A model generated the notes under the pieces. It did no database searches. It was not told the origin of the DNA and worked only from the letters and a program-made list of their open reading frames with translations. Position numbers and translations under genes: made by a program. Positions 1-9,348 of a stretch of 64,000 nucleotides of DNA are shown piece after piece. Each line of letters begins with the position of its first letter. Positions within the stretch are counted from its first letter, which is position 1. This DNA is from an uncultured Senegalimassilia sp. (GTDB lineage: Bacteria; Actinomycetota; Coriobacteriia; Coriobacteriales; Eggerthellaceae), in NCBI RefSeq assembly GCF_934630535.1, contig NZ_CAKTVU010000003.1, positions 1 to 64,000 on the forward strand, read 5' to 3'.

Positions 1-921
<921 letters not shown>

Positions 922-922
922 T

Positions 923-1192
923 ATGGCTAGCTTCAAGTGCGACATCGTCACGCCTGCCGAGAAGCTTGCAGCTTGCGAGGTTGAAATGGTCGTCGTTCCG
1001 GGCGTCGAGGGCGAGATGGGCTTTCTGGCCGGTCACGCTCCGCTGGTGTCCGTGCTGGCCGATGGCGAGATCCGCCTGACGCCTGCAGGGGGCGGCGCCG
1101 TGCAGCGCTACGAAGTCAAGGGCGGCTACGTGCAGGTTACCGACGACAAGGTGATCATCCTTGCCGATAGCGCAACGCCTGTTGCTGCATAG
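923..1192 (+). CDS. atpC: F1Fo ATP synthase subunit epsilon, short form
   Basis: This is the epsilon subunit of the central stalk, coupling gamma rotation to the c-ring. The 89 residues match the N-terminal beta-sandwich domain of the family, with GVEGEMGFLAGHAPLVSVL as the conserved core. The usual C-terminal two-helix domain, which brings the protein to about 130-140 residues and inhibits ATP hydrolysis in many bacteria, is absent. The frame simply stops after VAA, with no sign of a frameshift. The start lies one base after the atpD stop, and a strong terminator follows about 90 bp downstream, making this the last gene of the operon. Confidence 0.95.
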   Translation: MASFKCDIVTPAEKLAACEVEMVVVPGVEGEMGFLAGHAPLVSVLADGEIRLTPAGGGAVQRYEVKGGYVQVTDDKVIILADSATPVAA

Positions 1193-1280
1193 CCTGGGTG
1201 TTGGCTTGAACATCTGAACCCGCGGCCGCTGGTGCGACTGCTGGCAACGCGACGGTCGTATCCATCGGCTGTTCACCTTA

Positions 1281-1315
1281 AACGGCCCCTGCCGAAAGGC
1301 GGGGGCCGTTTTGCG
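1281..1315 (+). terminator. Terminator of the atp operon
   Basis: Perfect 13-bp stem AACGGCCCCTGCC / GGCGGGGGCCGTT around a GAAA tetraloop, followed by TTTG. It lies about 90 bp after the atpC stop. Confidence 0.85.
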
Positions 1316-1377
1316 TATAGTCTCATGAAACCCCGTGCGAAATCCATCGTTTGTTCGAACACACGTGCGTTAAAGGC

Positions 1378-1386
1378 TGCTATGAT
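1378..1386 (+). promoter_or_regulatory. Possible extended -10 promoter for dnaE
   Basis: TGC immediately before TATGAT gives an extended -10 element about 90 bp upstream of the dnaE start. No convincing -35 is visible at 16-18 bp, so this is only a candidate. Confidence 0.35.
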
Positions 1387-1476
1387 GGGGAACCGGAAAA
1401 CCCTGCTTCGGTGATCTGCCCATTGGCCTTACCGAAGCGCAGCACATCAGCTTGCGAGAAGATTCGAGGCGCATCC

Positions 1477-4400
1477 ATGGCGTTCGTTCATTTGCATAAC
1501 CATACCGAATATTCATTGCTCGACGGCCTGACGCATATCAAAGATATGGTCCGTCGCGCTGCGGAGCTTGACATGCCCGCGGTGGCGATCAGCGATCATG
1601 GCGTTATGTCGGGCGTTCCCGAGCTGTGCGATGCGTGCGCAGCCATTGAGAAGGAAACCGGCAAGAAGGTTAAGCCGATTTACGGCTGCGAAGTATACTT
1701 CACCACCGATGAGGAGCTTCGCAAGGATGTAAAGCCCAAGCTTTACCACTTGCTGTTGCTGGCGAAAACCAACGAGGGTTATCACAACCTGTTGAACCTG
1801 GTCAGCGAGTCTCATGTCGATAACTTCTACTACAAGCCGCGAACCACGTTCAGCATGCTGCAGAAATATGGCAAGGGCATCATCGGCTCGTCTGCCTGCA
1901 TCGCGGGCATCATCCCGAAGCTGCTGGATAACCGCCAGTTCGATGAAGCGGTGGAGTGGGCAAACAAGTTCGCCAGCTGCTTCGAACCGGGCGACTTTTA
2001 CATCGAGTTGCAAAACCAGGGCATCCGCACCGATGGCGGCCTTACGCAAACGGAGCTGAATCACCAGCTTACCGAGGTTGCGCATCGTGCAGGCCTGAAG
2101 ACCATCGCAACGAACGACTTCCATTACCTGTTGCAGGAAGATGCGAAGGCGCAGGACATCATGCTGTGCATCGGCACGGGTTCGGCCGTCAACGACACGA
2201 ACCGCATGAAGTTCGAGAACGACCAGTTCTATATGAAAACGGAAGAGGAGATGCGCGAGGCGCTTCGCGATTTCCCCGAGGCGTGCGACACCACGGTTGA
2301 AGTTGCCGAGAAATGCAACGTCATCCTTGAGCGCGATTCCATTCTGCCGAAGTTCCCGCTTCCTGAAGGCGAGACGGACGAGAGCTGGTTCCGTCATCAG
2401 GTGCTCGAGGGAATGAAGAAGCGCTATGGCGACCCTATTCCCAAAGAGCCGCTTGACCGCGCCGAATACGAGATGAGCGTCATCATTCAGCAGGGCTTCC
2501 CCGCGTACTTCCTGATCGTGCAGGAATATCTGGATTGGGCGCGAAGCCAGGGCATCGGCGTTGGGCCGGGTCGTGGTTCCGCTGCAGGTTCCATCGTCGC
2601 ATATGCCATGGGCATCACCGACTTGGAGCCGCTTTCAAACGGCTTGCTGTTCGAGCGATTCCTTTCCCCGGAACGCGTGGAGATGCCCGATATCGACTGC
2701 GACTTCGAGGATGAACGTCGTCAGGAGGTTATCGAGCATATTCGCGAGGTGTACGGCGCCGACCATGTTACGGGCGTTATCACGTTCGGCAAGCTGCAGG
2801 CGAAGAACGCCGTGCGCGATGCCGCGCGCGTGCTTGATTATCCTTACAGTGTAGGCGACAAGATCTGCAAGATGATCGGCGATGAACTGGGCATCACCAT
2901 TCAGAAGGCACTGGACACGAACCCCGATTTGAAGAAGGCCTACGACACCGAAGAGGACGTCAAGGCGGTCGTGGATGCGGCGCAGTCCATCGAGGGCCAC
3001 GTGCGCGGCGAGGGCGTGCATGCATGCGCGACCATCATCTGCCGAGACCCTATGGCCGACCATGTGCCGGTCAAGCGCGATACCAAGGGCGGCGGCATCA
3101 TCACGCAGTACGACGGTCATTACACGCCTGACCTGGGCCTGTTGAAGATGGACTTCCTTGGCTTGCGAACGTTGGGCGTGCTCTCGCGCGCGTGCCGCAA
3201 CGTGGAGATGACCACGGGCCGCAAGATCATTCCCGAGGAGATCCCCACCGACGATGAGGCGGCGTTCGCGCTTATGCGCTCGGGCAACATGGACGGCCTG
3301 TTTCAGGTTGAGGGTGGCCTGTACGTCAGCTTGTTCGCGCGCCTGCCACCGAAGAGGTTCAGCGACATCGTGGCTTCGATCGCCCTGAATCGCCCGGGTC
3401 CGCTGGAGTCCGGCATGGTCGACGACTATGTCAAGGTGGCAAGTGGCAAGACTCCTGTGCATTACTACGATGAACGCCTGCGCCCGGTGCTTGAGGAAAC
3501 CTACGGCACCATGGTGTACCAGGAGCAGATCATGCAGGTGTCCATGGTTATGAGCGGCTTCTCCGCTGGCAAGGCAGACAAGCTGCGCAAGGCAATGGGC
3601 AAGAAGAAGCTCGACATCATGCGCATGCTGCAGGAGGACTGGAACAACGGCGCGGTCGAGAACGGGTACTCGCTTGAGATCGCGAAGAAGATCTGGGACG
3701 ACGCGGAGAAGTTCGCAAAGTACGCGTTCAACAAATCGCATTCGGCTGCGTACTCGATCCTGGTTATGCGCACGGCGTACCTGAAGGCGCATTACCCGAA
3801 CGAGTACATGGCCGCAGTGCTGTCCAGCTACATGGGCAACACCGATCGCTTGATTCGCTACATCTCCAGCTGCAACCACAACGGCACGCCCGTGCTGCCG
3901 CCTGATATCAATTCATCGAACGCCGAGTTCACCCCTGTCGAAAACGGTATCCGTTTCGGCCTGGTCGGCGTGCGCGGCGTCGGGCGAAACGTTGCCGACG
4001 AGATCATCGAAGAGCGCGAGAAGAACGGACCGTTCACCAGTTTGCACGACTTCGTGAACCGCGTCGATGCGAAGTGCTACAACCGAAAGACGCTCGAAGC
4101 CCTTATCAAGGGCGGTGCGTTCGATTCGACGGGGTACACGCGAAAGCAGCTCATGTACTTCATCGAGGAGACGCCGCTTCTAGAAGGTGCGGCAAAGCGT
4201 CAGAAGGACCGCGATCGCGGTCAGGTGAGCATGTTCGACTTGCTCGCGGACGATGAGGATTCGGGCTTCCAGGAAGACGTGCCTGCTCCTGATGGAGTGG
4301 AGTGGCCGAAGCGCCAGCTGCTGACGTACGAGAAGGAGATCATGAAGATCTACGTCTCGGACCATCCGCTCACGCCGTACGAGAACTACATCTCGCGCAT

Positions 4401-4935
4401 CACGAAGTGGCAGCTGGGTGATTTGGCCGAGCGCACGAAGGAAATCAAGTCCGCGGTGTTCGTGGGCATGGTGTCCAACGTGGTGACGAAGCTGACGAAG
4501 CGCGGCACGAAGATGGCCACGTTCGACCTGGAGGACACCACGGGTCACGTGGAGTGCATCTGCTTCAAGTACGAGGAGAACGCAGAGGCGATCCAAGAGG
4601 ACGCCATCGTCAAGATCAAGGGCAAGTTCGAGCATTCCGATCGCGGCAACCAGATTATGGTGTTCGAGACGGAAACGCTAGAGTTGAACGAAGAGGATGC
4701 AAAGCCTCGCCAGCTGCGCTTGAGCGTGCCTATGTCGGATTTCGACCAATCGAAGTCCATGCGCTTGAGCCGCATTCTGAAATCGTATCCGGGGCGCGAT
4801 GGCGTGGTGCTGTTCGTGAAGCAAAGCGATGGGCATAAGTTCCGGGCGGAGCTTCCGGTTACGGTGGACGCGGAAAGCCCTATCATGCGCAGCGAGTTGA
4901 CGGATTTGTTCGGCTATAACGTGCTTACGGCATAG
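1477..4935 (+). CDS. dnaE: DNA polymerase III subunit alpha
   Basis: Replicative polymerase of the DnaE1 type, 1152 residues. The N-terminal PHP domain begins right at the start (FVHLHNHTEYSLLDGL, with the HxH metal motif). The polymerase palm carries PDIDCDFEDERR near residue 403, and the third catalytic Asp probably sits in LKMDFLGLRT near residue 555. A helix-hairpin-helix region and a C-terminal OB fold (AVFVGMVSNVVTKL, near residue 993) follow. I chose the ATG at 1477 because homology starts there and GAGG lies just upstream. The frame stays open for 42 more codons upstream, but these look non-coding. The gene stands alone between the atp terminator and truA. Confidence 0.97.
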   Translation: MAFVHLHNHTEYSLLDGLTHIKDMVRRAAELDMPAVAISDHGVMSGVPELCDACAAIEKETGKKVKPIYGCEVYFTTDEELRKDVKPKLYHLLLLAKTNEGYHNLLNLVSESHVDNFYYKPRTTFSMLQKYGKGIIGSSACIAGIIPKLLDNRQFDEAVEWANKFASCFEPGDFYIELQNQGIRTDGGLTQTELNHQLTEVAHRAGLKTIATNDFHYLLQEDAKAQDIMLCIGTGSAVNDTNRMKFENDQFYMKTEEEMREALRDFPEACDTTVEVAEKCNVILERDSILPKFPLPEGETDESWFRHQVLEGMKKRYGDPIPKEPLDRAEYEMSVIIQQGFPAYFLIVQEYLDWARSQGIGVGPGRGSAAGSIVAYAMGITDLEPLSNGLLFERFLSPERVEMPDIDCDFEDERRQEVIEHIREVYGADHVTGVITFGKLQAKNAVRDAARVLDYPYSVGDKICKMIGDELGITIQKALDTNPDLKKAYDTEEDVKAVVDAAQSIEGHVRGEGVHACATIICRDPMADHVPVKRDTKGGGIITQYDGHYTPDLGLLKMDFLGLRTLGVLSRACRNVEMTTGRKIIPEEIPTDDEAAFALMRSGNMDGLFQVEGGLYVSLFARLPPKRFSDIVASIALNRPGPLESGMVDDYVKVASGKTPVHYYDERLRPVLEETYGTMVYQEQIMQVSMVMSGFSAGKADKLRKAMGKKKLDIMRMLQEDWNNGAVENGYSLEIAKKIWDDAEKFAKYAFNKSHSAAYSILVMRTAYLKAHYPNEYMAAVLSSYMGNTDRLIRYISSCNHNGTPVLPPDINSSNAEFTPVENGIRFGLVGVRGVGRNVADEIIEEREKNGPFTSLHDFVNRVDAKCYNRKTLEALIKGGAFDSTGYTRKQLMYFIEETPLLEGAAKRQKDRDRGQVSMFDLLADDEDSGFQEDVPAPDGVEWPKRQLLTYEKEIMKIYVSDHPLTPYENYISRITKWQLGDLAERTKEIKSAVFVGMVSNVVTKLTKRGTKMATFDLEDTTGHVECICFKYEENAEAIQEDAIVKIKGKFEHSDRGNQIMVFETETLELNEEDAKPRQLRLSVPMSDFDQSKSMRLSRILKSYPGRDGVVLFVKQSDGHKFRAELPVTVDAESPIMRSELTDLFGYNVLTA

Positions 4936-4965
4936 CGGCTGGGCTGCTTGGTATTGGATATCCCA

Positions 4966-4991
4966 TGGGACCCAGATGTGAATCCGGGTCC
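4966..4991 (+). terminator. Weak hairpin after dnaE
   Basis: GGACCC (4968-4973) and GGGTCC (4985-4990) form a 6-bp stem followed by TGTTTCTT. The T-tract is imperfect. If it acts as the dnaE terminator, truA translation must start downstream of it, which supports the start at 5022. Confidence 0.4.
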
Positions 4992-5021
4992 TGTTTCTTA
5001 TGCCGGCAGTTGTCGCGTATC

Positions 5022-5972
5022 ATGGACCGCATGGATAAAACGATTGGACACAACAAGCAAGCGTTGCAAGCCGAAGGCGCGGCGGCGCAGGCGGAAGGCG
5101 CAGTGGCGCAATCGCAAGGTGCGGTGACGCCGACGCAAGCCGAAGGCGCAACGGTATACGCCGATGCCGCACGGGCGAGCGACGCTGCAGGCTTCAACCG
5201 CGAGGATGCCGAGCGAACCTTGTCGTTAACGGTTTCCTATAATGGCGGCCCGTTTTGCGGGTTTGCACGTCAGCCCGGCAAACTAACCGTTCAAGGTGAG
5301 CTTGAGCAGGCGCTTTCCCTGGTGATGCGCCGGCCGGTGGAAGTGGTGTGCTCGGGCCGTACCGACGCGGGCGTGCATGCGCTTGGCCAGGTGGTGAGCT
5401 TCAATGTTTCCGTCGATGAGCTTGAGAGCCGCAGCTTGCATAGCCTGCGTCGCAGCTTGAACGCGTTAACGCATGAGGACATCGCGGTGCGCAAGGTCGA
5501 GGAGCGCGAGCCGGGCTTCAGCGCTCGGTTCGATGCGCAGTGGCGCGAATACCACTACCATATCTGCCTGGATGACACGCCGCCCCTGTTCATGCGCGAT
5601 TTCAGCTGGTTCGTGCATGCCGACCTGGATATATCGGCAATGCAGCAGGCTGCTCGTTATCTGGAAGGCGAGCACGATTTCAAAAGCTTTTGCATGGCGG
5701 CCAGCGCCGTGGGCAAGCCTACGTGTCGCAACGTGCATGAGATCTCGCTTTCGCGCGAGACCATCATGGGCGAGGAGGTGCTGACCATCAAGGTGGTGGG
5801 CAATGCGTTTTTGCACTCCATGGTGCGTACCATCGTGGGCACGCTGGTCATGGTGGGTCGCGGCTTGCGTAAGCCCGAATGGGTACGTGAGGTGCTTGAA
5901 GCTCGCGACCGAACCGCGGCGGGGGAGAACGCCCCCGCGGGCGGGCTGGTGTTTTGGAAGGTGCAGTACTGA
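5022..5972 (+). CDS. truA: tRNA pseudouridine(38-40) synthase
   Basis: Isomerises uridines 38-40 in the tRNA anticodon arm. The TruA core starts at LSLTVSYNGGPFCGFARQPG, and the catalytic Asp lies in CSGRTDAGVHALGQVVSF. Later motifs (FLHSMVRTIVGTL) are also present. The protein is 316 residues with an unusual N-terminal extension of about 65 residues that includes four copies of a QAEGAxA-type heptad. The start is uncertain. ATG at 5022, ATG at 5031 and an upstream ATG at 4965 are in frame, and none has a strong Shine-Dalgarno sequence. I prefer 5022 because 4965 falls inside the putative dnaE terminator. The stop overlaps the next small ORF by one base. Confidence 0.93.
   Translation: MDRMDKTIGHNKQALQAEGAAAQAEGAVAQSQGAVTPTQAEGATVYADAARASDAAGFNREDAERTLSLTVSYNGGPFCGFARQPGKLTVQGELEQALSLVMRRPVEVVCSGRTDAGVHALGQVVSFNVSVDELESRSLHSLRRSLNALTHEDIAVRKVEEREPGFSARFDAQWREYHYHICLDDTPPLFMRDFSWFVHADLDISAMQQAARYLEGEHDFKSFCMAASAVGKPTCRNVHEISLSRETIMGEEVLTIKVVGNAFLHSMVRTIVGTLVMVGRGLRKPEWVREVLEARDRTAAGENAPAGGLVFWKVQY
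5067..5156 (+). repeat. 21-bp coding repeats inside truA
   Basis: Four in-frame 21-bp units encode QAEGAAA, QAEGAVA, QSQGAVT and, after a PT spacer, QAEGATV. They lie in the non-conserved extension before the TruA core. Confidence 0.85.
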
Positions 5973-6133
5973 TGGCGGGCAAGCAGGAAGACAAGCGCCC
6001 CGGGCGCAAGGCGGAAAGAAAGCGTCATCTTGCAAAGTTCACCCATCTGTACGAAAGCCGCGACAAGCGCTTGTGCGTGTTCGAGGATGAGCACGGCCAC
6101 CTGACAAGCGTTCGAACGTCGCGTTTGGCGTGA
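5972..6133 (+). CDS. Small basic hypothetical protein coupled to truA
   Basis: A 53-residue ORF whose ATG shares its A with the truA TGA stop (TGATG), a typical arrangement for translational coupling. The product is basic in its first half (KRPGRKAERKRHLAKF) and ends CVFEDEHGHLTSVRTSRLA. There is no signal peptide or membrane segment. I do not recognise the family. A nucleic-acid-binding role would fit the charge and the neighbour, but this is inference. It could also be a non-functional short frame. The gene ends just before a terminator hairpin. Confidence 0.55.
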   Translation: MAGKQEDKRPGRKAERKRHLAKFTHLYESRDKRLCVFEDEHGHLTSVRTSRLA

Positions 6134-6167
6134 CGAAGGGTTCTTCTCTAATCGTCCTATCAACTAA

Positions 6168-6204
6168 GAAGCCCCTTGCAGCCTGATGGGTTGCAAGGGG
6201 CTTC
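6168..6204. terminator. Bidirectional terminator between truA unit and asnB
   Basis: Perfect stem AAGCCCCTTGCA / TGCAAGGGGCTT with an 11-base loop. It separates the convergent truA unit and asnB. The T-tracts are short on both strands (GGGGCTTCGACGTT on plus, GGGGCTTCTTAG on minus). Confidence 0.7.
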
Positions 6205-6225
6205 GACGTTACGGCGCTGCGTCAG

Positions 6226-8226
6226 CTAGCGCGTTTTCGGCTTTTCCGGCACCGTTTTGTCCACGAAGTAGATCTTGTACCACATGAGGAACATGTAGAC
6301 GATCCAGATCTTGCGGCTACGGTCGGCACCGGCCTTGTGCTCGTCGAGCAACCGCACCAGCTCGTCGGCATTGAAGAACTCACGCGCGATGTCGCTGGTG
6401 AACCATTCCTTCACCTGGTTGTAGTAGCGGTCCTGGCGTAGCCAGTTCACCACGGGGACGGGGAAGCCAAGCTTCTCCTTCTGCGCCCAGTCCTTCGGGA
6501 TGGCGCGTTCGGACGCCTCGCGCAGCGTGAGTTTGGTTTGCGTTTCGTTGGCCTTGAGCGGGGTGGGGATGGTTGCCGACACGTCGAACACGCGGCGATC
6601 CAAGAACGGCACGCGGGACTCCAGCGAATGGGCCATGGACATCTTGTCCGTTTTCAGCAGGATGTCGCCGACCAGCCAGAAGTACAGGTCGACATACTGC
6701 ATGCGCGTGGTCTCGTCCAGGTCCTTGACCTCGGCGTATACCGGCGCGGTGAGCTGCTGGGGGGTGGGGGCGTTGCAGCCGCCGCGCAGCAGCTGGGCGC
6801 GCTCCTCCACGGTGAAGGCGACGCCGTTGGCGTTGGTGTAGTACCAATCCTCGGGCGTTTCGCTGGCGCGCTCAAGATAGTTCGCGCCGCGGATGCCCAG
6901 CTTGCGCATGACGCCGGAAGCGCCGCGCAGCAGACCCTTCGGGGCCCAGGACAGCTTGGCGTTGGAGAACGGCGTTTGGTAGATGCGGTAGCCGCCGAAG
7001 AACTCGTCGGCGCCTTCGCCGGAAAGCACGGCCTTGACCTGCGTTGCGGCGATCTGGTCCACGAAGTACAGCGCCACAGCCGAAGGGTCGGCCGAAGGCT
7101 CGTCCATGTGCCACTGCACGCGGGGCAGGCTTTCCCAGTACTCGTCCTCCCCGATGTACTTGTTGGTATTGGCGATGTGCAGCTCGTCGGCAAGCTCGTG
7201 GGCCCACGAGATCTCGTCGCGCATCATGCCGCCGGCGCCTTCGGCGTTGTTGGCGGCGGCGTTCTTGTAGCAATCGAAGCCCACGGTGAACGTTTTGATG
7301 TCGGGGTTTTCCTTCGCCAGGCACGCCGCCATGTAGCTGGAGTCGATGCCCGAGGACAGGAAGCTGCCGACCTCGACGTCGGCCACGTTGTGGTAGCGGA
7401 CGCTGTCGCGCACGGCTTCGTCGATGGCCTCGACGGTATCTTGGCGGCTGCGCTGCGCATCGAAGTTGTACTCGGGGCGCCAGTAGCGGCGCTCGGTGAT
7501 GGAGCCATCGGCGTGCACGGTCATGCAGTGCGCGGGAGCCAGCTTGAAGATGCCCTTGAAGAAGGTTTCGGGAAGGGCGCTGAACTGGAAGCACAGGTAT
7601 TGCTCGAGCGCTTCACGGTTGAGCTCGCGCGTGTAGTCCGGATGCTCGAGGATGCACTTGATCTCGGACGCGAAGATGAAGCGGCCGTTTTGCTGCGTGT
7701 AGTAAAACGGCTTGATGCCGAAGAAGTCGCGGGCGCAGAACAGCTCGCGCGAGTCGCGGTCCCAGATGGCGAACGCGAACATGCCGCGCAGGCGGTCAAG
7801 CACGCCCTCGCCCCATGCCAGATAGCCCGTGAGCAGGACTTCGGTGTCGGAGTTGGTTTGGAACTGCCAGCCCTGCGCTTCAAGCTCGGCGCGCAGGTCG
7901 CGGTAGTTGTAGATCTCGCCGTTGAACACGATGGCGTAGCGGCCCTTGGCGGCAGCCTGCTCGGGCGTGCCGCACGGGGTGCCGTCAAGATGCAGTGCCG
8001 GCGAGGTGATGGCAGCGGCGTGCTCGCCCGTGGAGCGCACCATGGGCTGGTTGCCGTTGGCAAGGTCGATGAGCGAAAGGCGGCGATGGCCCAAGGCGAT
8101 GCCGCTTTCGACGTCGATGTACTGGCCTTCGCCGTCGGGCCCGCGATGGGCCATGACGTCGCACATGGCTTTCAGGGTGGGCAGGCTTGCATCATCAGCC
8201 TGCGTGAATCCGCAGATACCGCACAT
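6226..8226 (-). CDS. asnB: Asparagine synthase (glutamine-hydrolysing)
   Basis: Converts aspartate to asparagine using ATP and ammonia released from glutamine. The N-terminal class II amidotransferase domain starts MCGICGF, so Cys2 becomes the N-terminal nucleophile after Met removal. VFNGEIYNYRDLR and the RLSLIDLANGNQPM segment follow. The synthetase domain carries the pyrophosphate-binding motif SGIDSSYMAA and KAVLSGEGADEFFGGY. The length is 666 residues. The start at 8226 is fixed by Cys2 and by GGAGGG ten bases upstream. An ATG six codons further up overlaps that ribosome site and would bury Cys2. The gene is monocistronic on the minus strand and convergent with truA. Confidence 0.95.
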   Translation of the reverse strand: MCGICGFTQADDASLPTLKAMCDVMAHRGPDGEGQYIDVESGIALGHRRLSLIDLANGNQPMVRSTGEHAAAITSPALHLDGTPCGTPEQAAAKGRYAIVFNGEIYNYRDLRAELEAQGWQFQTNSDTEVLLTGYLAWGEGVLDRLRGMFAFAIWDRDSRELFCARDFFGIKPFYYTQQNGRFIFASEIKCILEHPDYTRELNREALEQYLCFQFSALPETFFKGIFKLAPAHCMTVHADGSITERRYWRPEYNFDAQRSRQDTVEAIDEAVRDSVRYHNVADVEVGSFLSSGIDSSYMAACLAKENPDIKTFTVGFDCYKNAAANNAEGAGGMMRDEISWAHELADELHIANTNKYIGEDEYWESLPRVQWHMDEPSADPSAVALYFVDQIAATQVKAVLSGEGADEFFGGYRIYQTPFSNAKLSWAPKGLLRGASGVMRKLGIRGANYLERASETPEDWYYTNANGVAFTVEERAQLLRGGCNAPTPQQLTAPVYAEVKDLDETTRMQYVDLYFWLVGDILLKTDKMSMAHSLESRVPFLDRRVFDVSATIPTPLKANETQTKLTLREASERAIPKDWAQKEKLGFPVPVVNWLRQDRYYNQVKEWFTSDIAREFFNADELVRLLDEHKAGADRSRKIWIVYMFLMWYKIYFVDKTVPEKPKTR

Positions 8227-8566
8227 GGTGAGGCATCCCTCCAATCATATATAAAGGTAAGGTTCATCATAACGAATGGGGCGGACGGTGGCACGCCTCC
8301 CGCGAAAAGCGCAGATTTTCCAACGCGCGGCGCCAGGCGGGACGACGCTCGGTCCGGCGCATGCTACACTGCGGGGAAAGAACGGCCTGTGCGGAAGACC
8401 CTGCGCTGATAGGGCGTTGGAGCTTGCGGGTGGAAGGATCCTTTGCGGCGCTTGAGCGGGGTGCGTTTCGTCTGCAAGCGTGGCGGGCGTCGCATGTTCG
8501 CCTGCGGCGCGGCGACAGCGTGCTCGCCCATGGCTTTTGAAACGATGGAAGGGAAGGGAGCAGCTT
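8227..8566. other. Divergent intergenic region asnB / PEBP
   Basis: This 340-bp stretch holds no gene I can support. On the minus strand an AT-rich TATATAT block lies just upstream of the asnB ribosome site. On the plus strand TGC-TACACT (8362-8370) looks like an extended -10 for the PEBP gene, giving a leader of about 190 nt. No riboswitch consensus was recognised. Confidence 0.4.
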
Positions 8567-9079
8567 ATGAAGGTGCATGTGGAGTTGGATGGCGGCTTGC
8601 TGGCGGATAGGTTCGGGAAGTATGCGTCCGAGCCGGACCGCCTGGAGGGCTTTCCCGTGCGTTCGTTCCCTATCGAGATAAGCGATGTGCCGCAGGAAGC
8701 GCGGACGCTTGCCCTGGCGTTCATCGACTTCGACGCCATCCCCGTGGGCGGCTTCTGCTGGATCCACTGGACGGCGTGCGACCTGCCGGCAACCACGACG
8801 CTCATCCCCGAGGATGCCAGCCGTACGGGCGCGGTCGCCATGGTGCAGGGGCGCAACAGCAACTGGTCGCCTATGGCGCATGGCAGCGACAACCCGCAGG
8901 TGCATTCCCGTTACTGCGGCCCTCAGCCGCCTGATGCCACGCATAGCTACACGTTGAACGTGTACGCGCTTGATTGCGAGCTGGGGTTGCCGGAAGGCTT
9001 CTATCTCAACGAGCTGCGCCGCGCGATGGACGGCCATGTGCTCGACCAGGTGTCCGTGGAGCTGCCGAGCCGCGCGTAG
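8567..9079 (+). CDS. YbhB/YbcL-type PEBP (Raf kinase inhibitor-like) protein
   Basis: Member of the phosphatidylethanolamine-binding protein family, small soluble ligand-binding proteins whose bacterial role is poorly defined. Family motifs seen are FIDFDAIPVGGFCWIHW (the DxDAP/HW region), YCGPQPPDATHSYTLNVYALD (the GPxPP...H.Y anion-binding pocket) and a C-terminal helix ending DQVSVELPSRA. The length of 170 residues is normal. There is no signal peptide, so it is probably cytoplasmic. The ATG at 8567 follows GGGAAGGGAG at good distance. It is transcribed away from asnB and appears monocistronic. Confidence 0.88.
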   Translation: MKVHVELDGGLLADRFGKYASEPDRLEGFPVRSFPIEISDVPQEARTLALAFIDFDAIPVGGFCWIHWTACDLPATTTLIPEDASRTGAVAMVQGRNSNWSPMAHGSDNPQVHSRYCGPQPPDATHSYTLNVYALDCELGLPEGFYLNELRRAMDGHVLDQVSVELPSRA

Positions 9080-9191
9080 GAGGGTGCGGTGCACGGCCCT
9101 TTATGTTCGCTTCGTTAGGGAGATTCTTACAGGAATGAAACGGATTCTGTGGTTTGGCGCTATGCGGAGTAGCGCCGCAGGTGGGGTGTTT

Positions 9192-9197
9192 TACAAT
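9192..9197 (+). promoter_or_regulatory. Possible -10 element upstream of yhgE-like gene 1
   Basis: TACAAT lies 46 bp before a strong hairpin terminator and about 150 bp before the membrane-protein start. The -35 region is not obvious. Confidence 0.3.
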
Positions 9198-9237
9198 GAC
9201 GGGTACGCAATAGAGCGCCTGTCGTCTTGACGCTTGG

Positions 9238-9280
9238 GCGCGGGCGGTCTGCCGTGAGGCTGGCCGCCCGCGCTTGTTTT
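9238..9280 (+). terminator. Strong terminator or leader attenuator before yhgE-like gene 1
   Basis: Ten-bp perfect stem GCGCGGGCGG / CCGCCCGCGC followed by TTGTTTT. It lies 159 bp after the PEBP stop and 69 bp before the next start, downstream of the TACAAT box at 9192. It may simply terminate the PEBP transcript, or it may attenuate the membrane-protein operon. Confidence 0.7.
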
Positions 9281-9348
9281 CGAGATGGCGCTGCGAGGTT
9301 TTCGATTCGCGCTCGATAGCGCTGGCAATGGAAGAGGTACCGCTTGCT

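Noticed and set aside
6538..8409. 623-codon plus-strand frame opposite asnB
   Set aside because: asnB on the minus strand has Cys2, both domain signatures and a ribosome site. The opposite frame has no recognisable motif.
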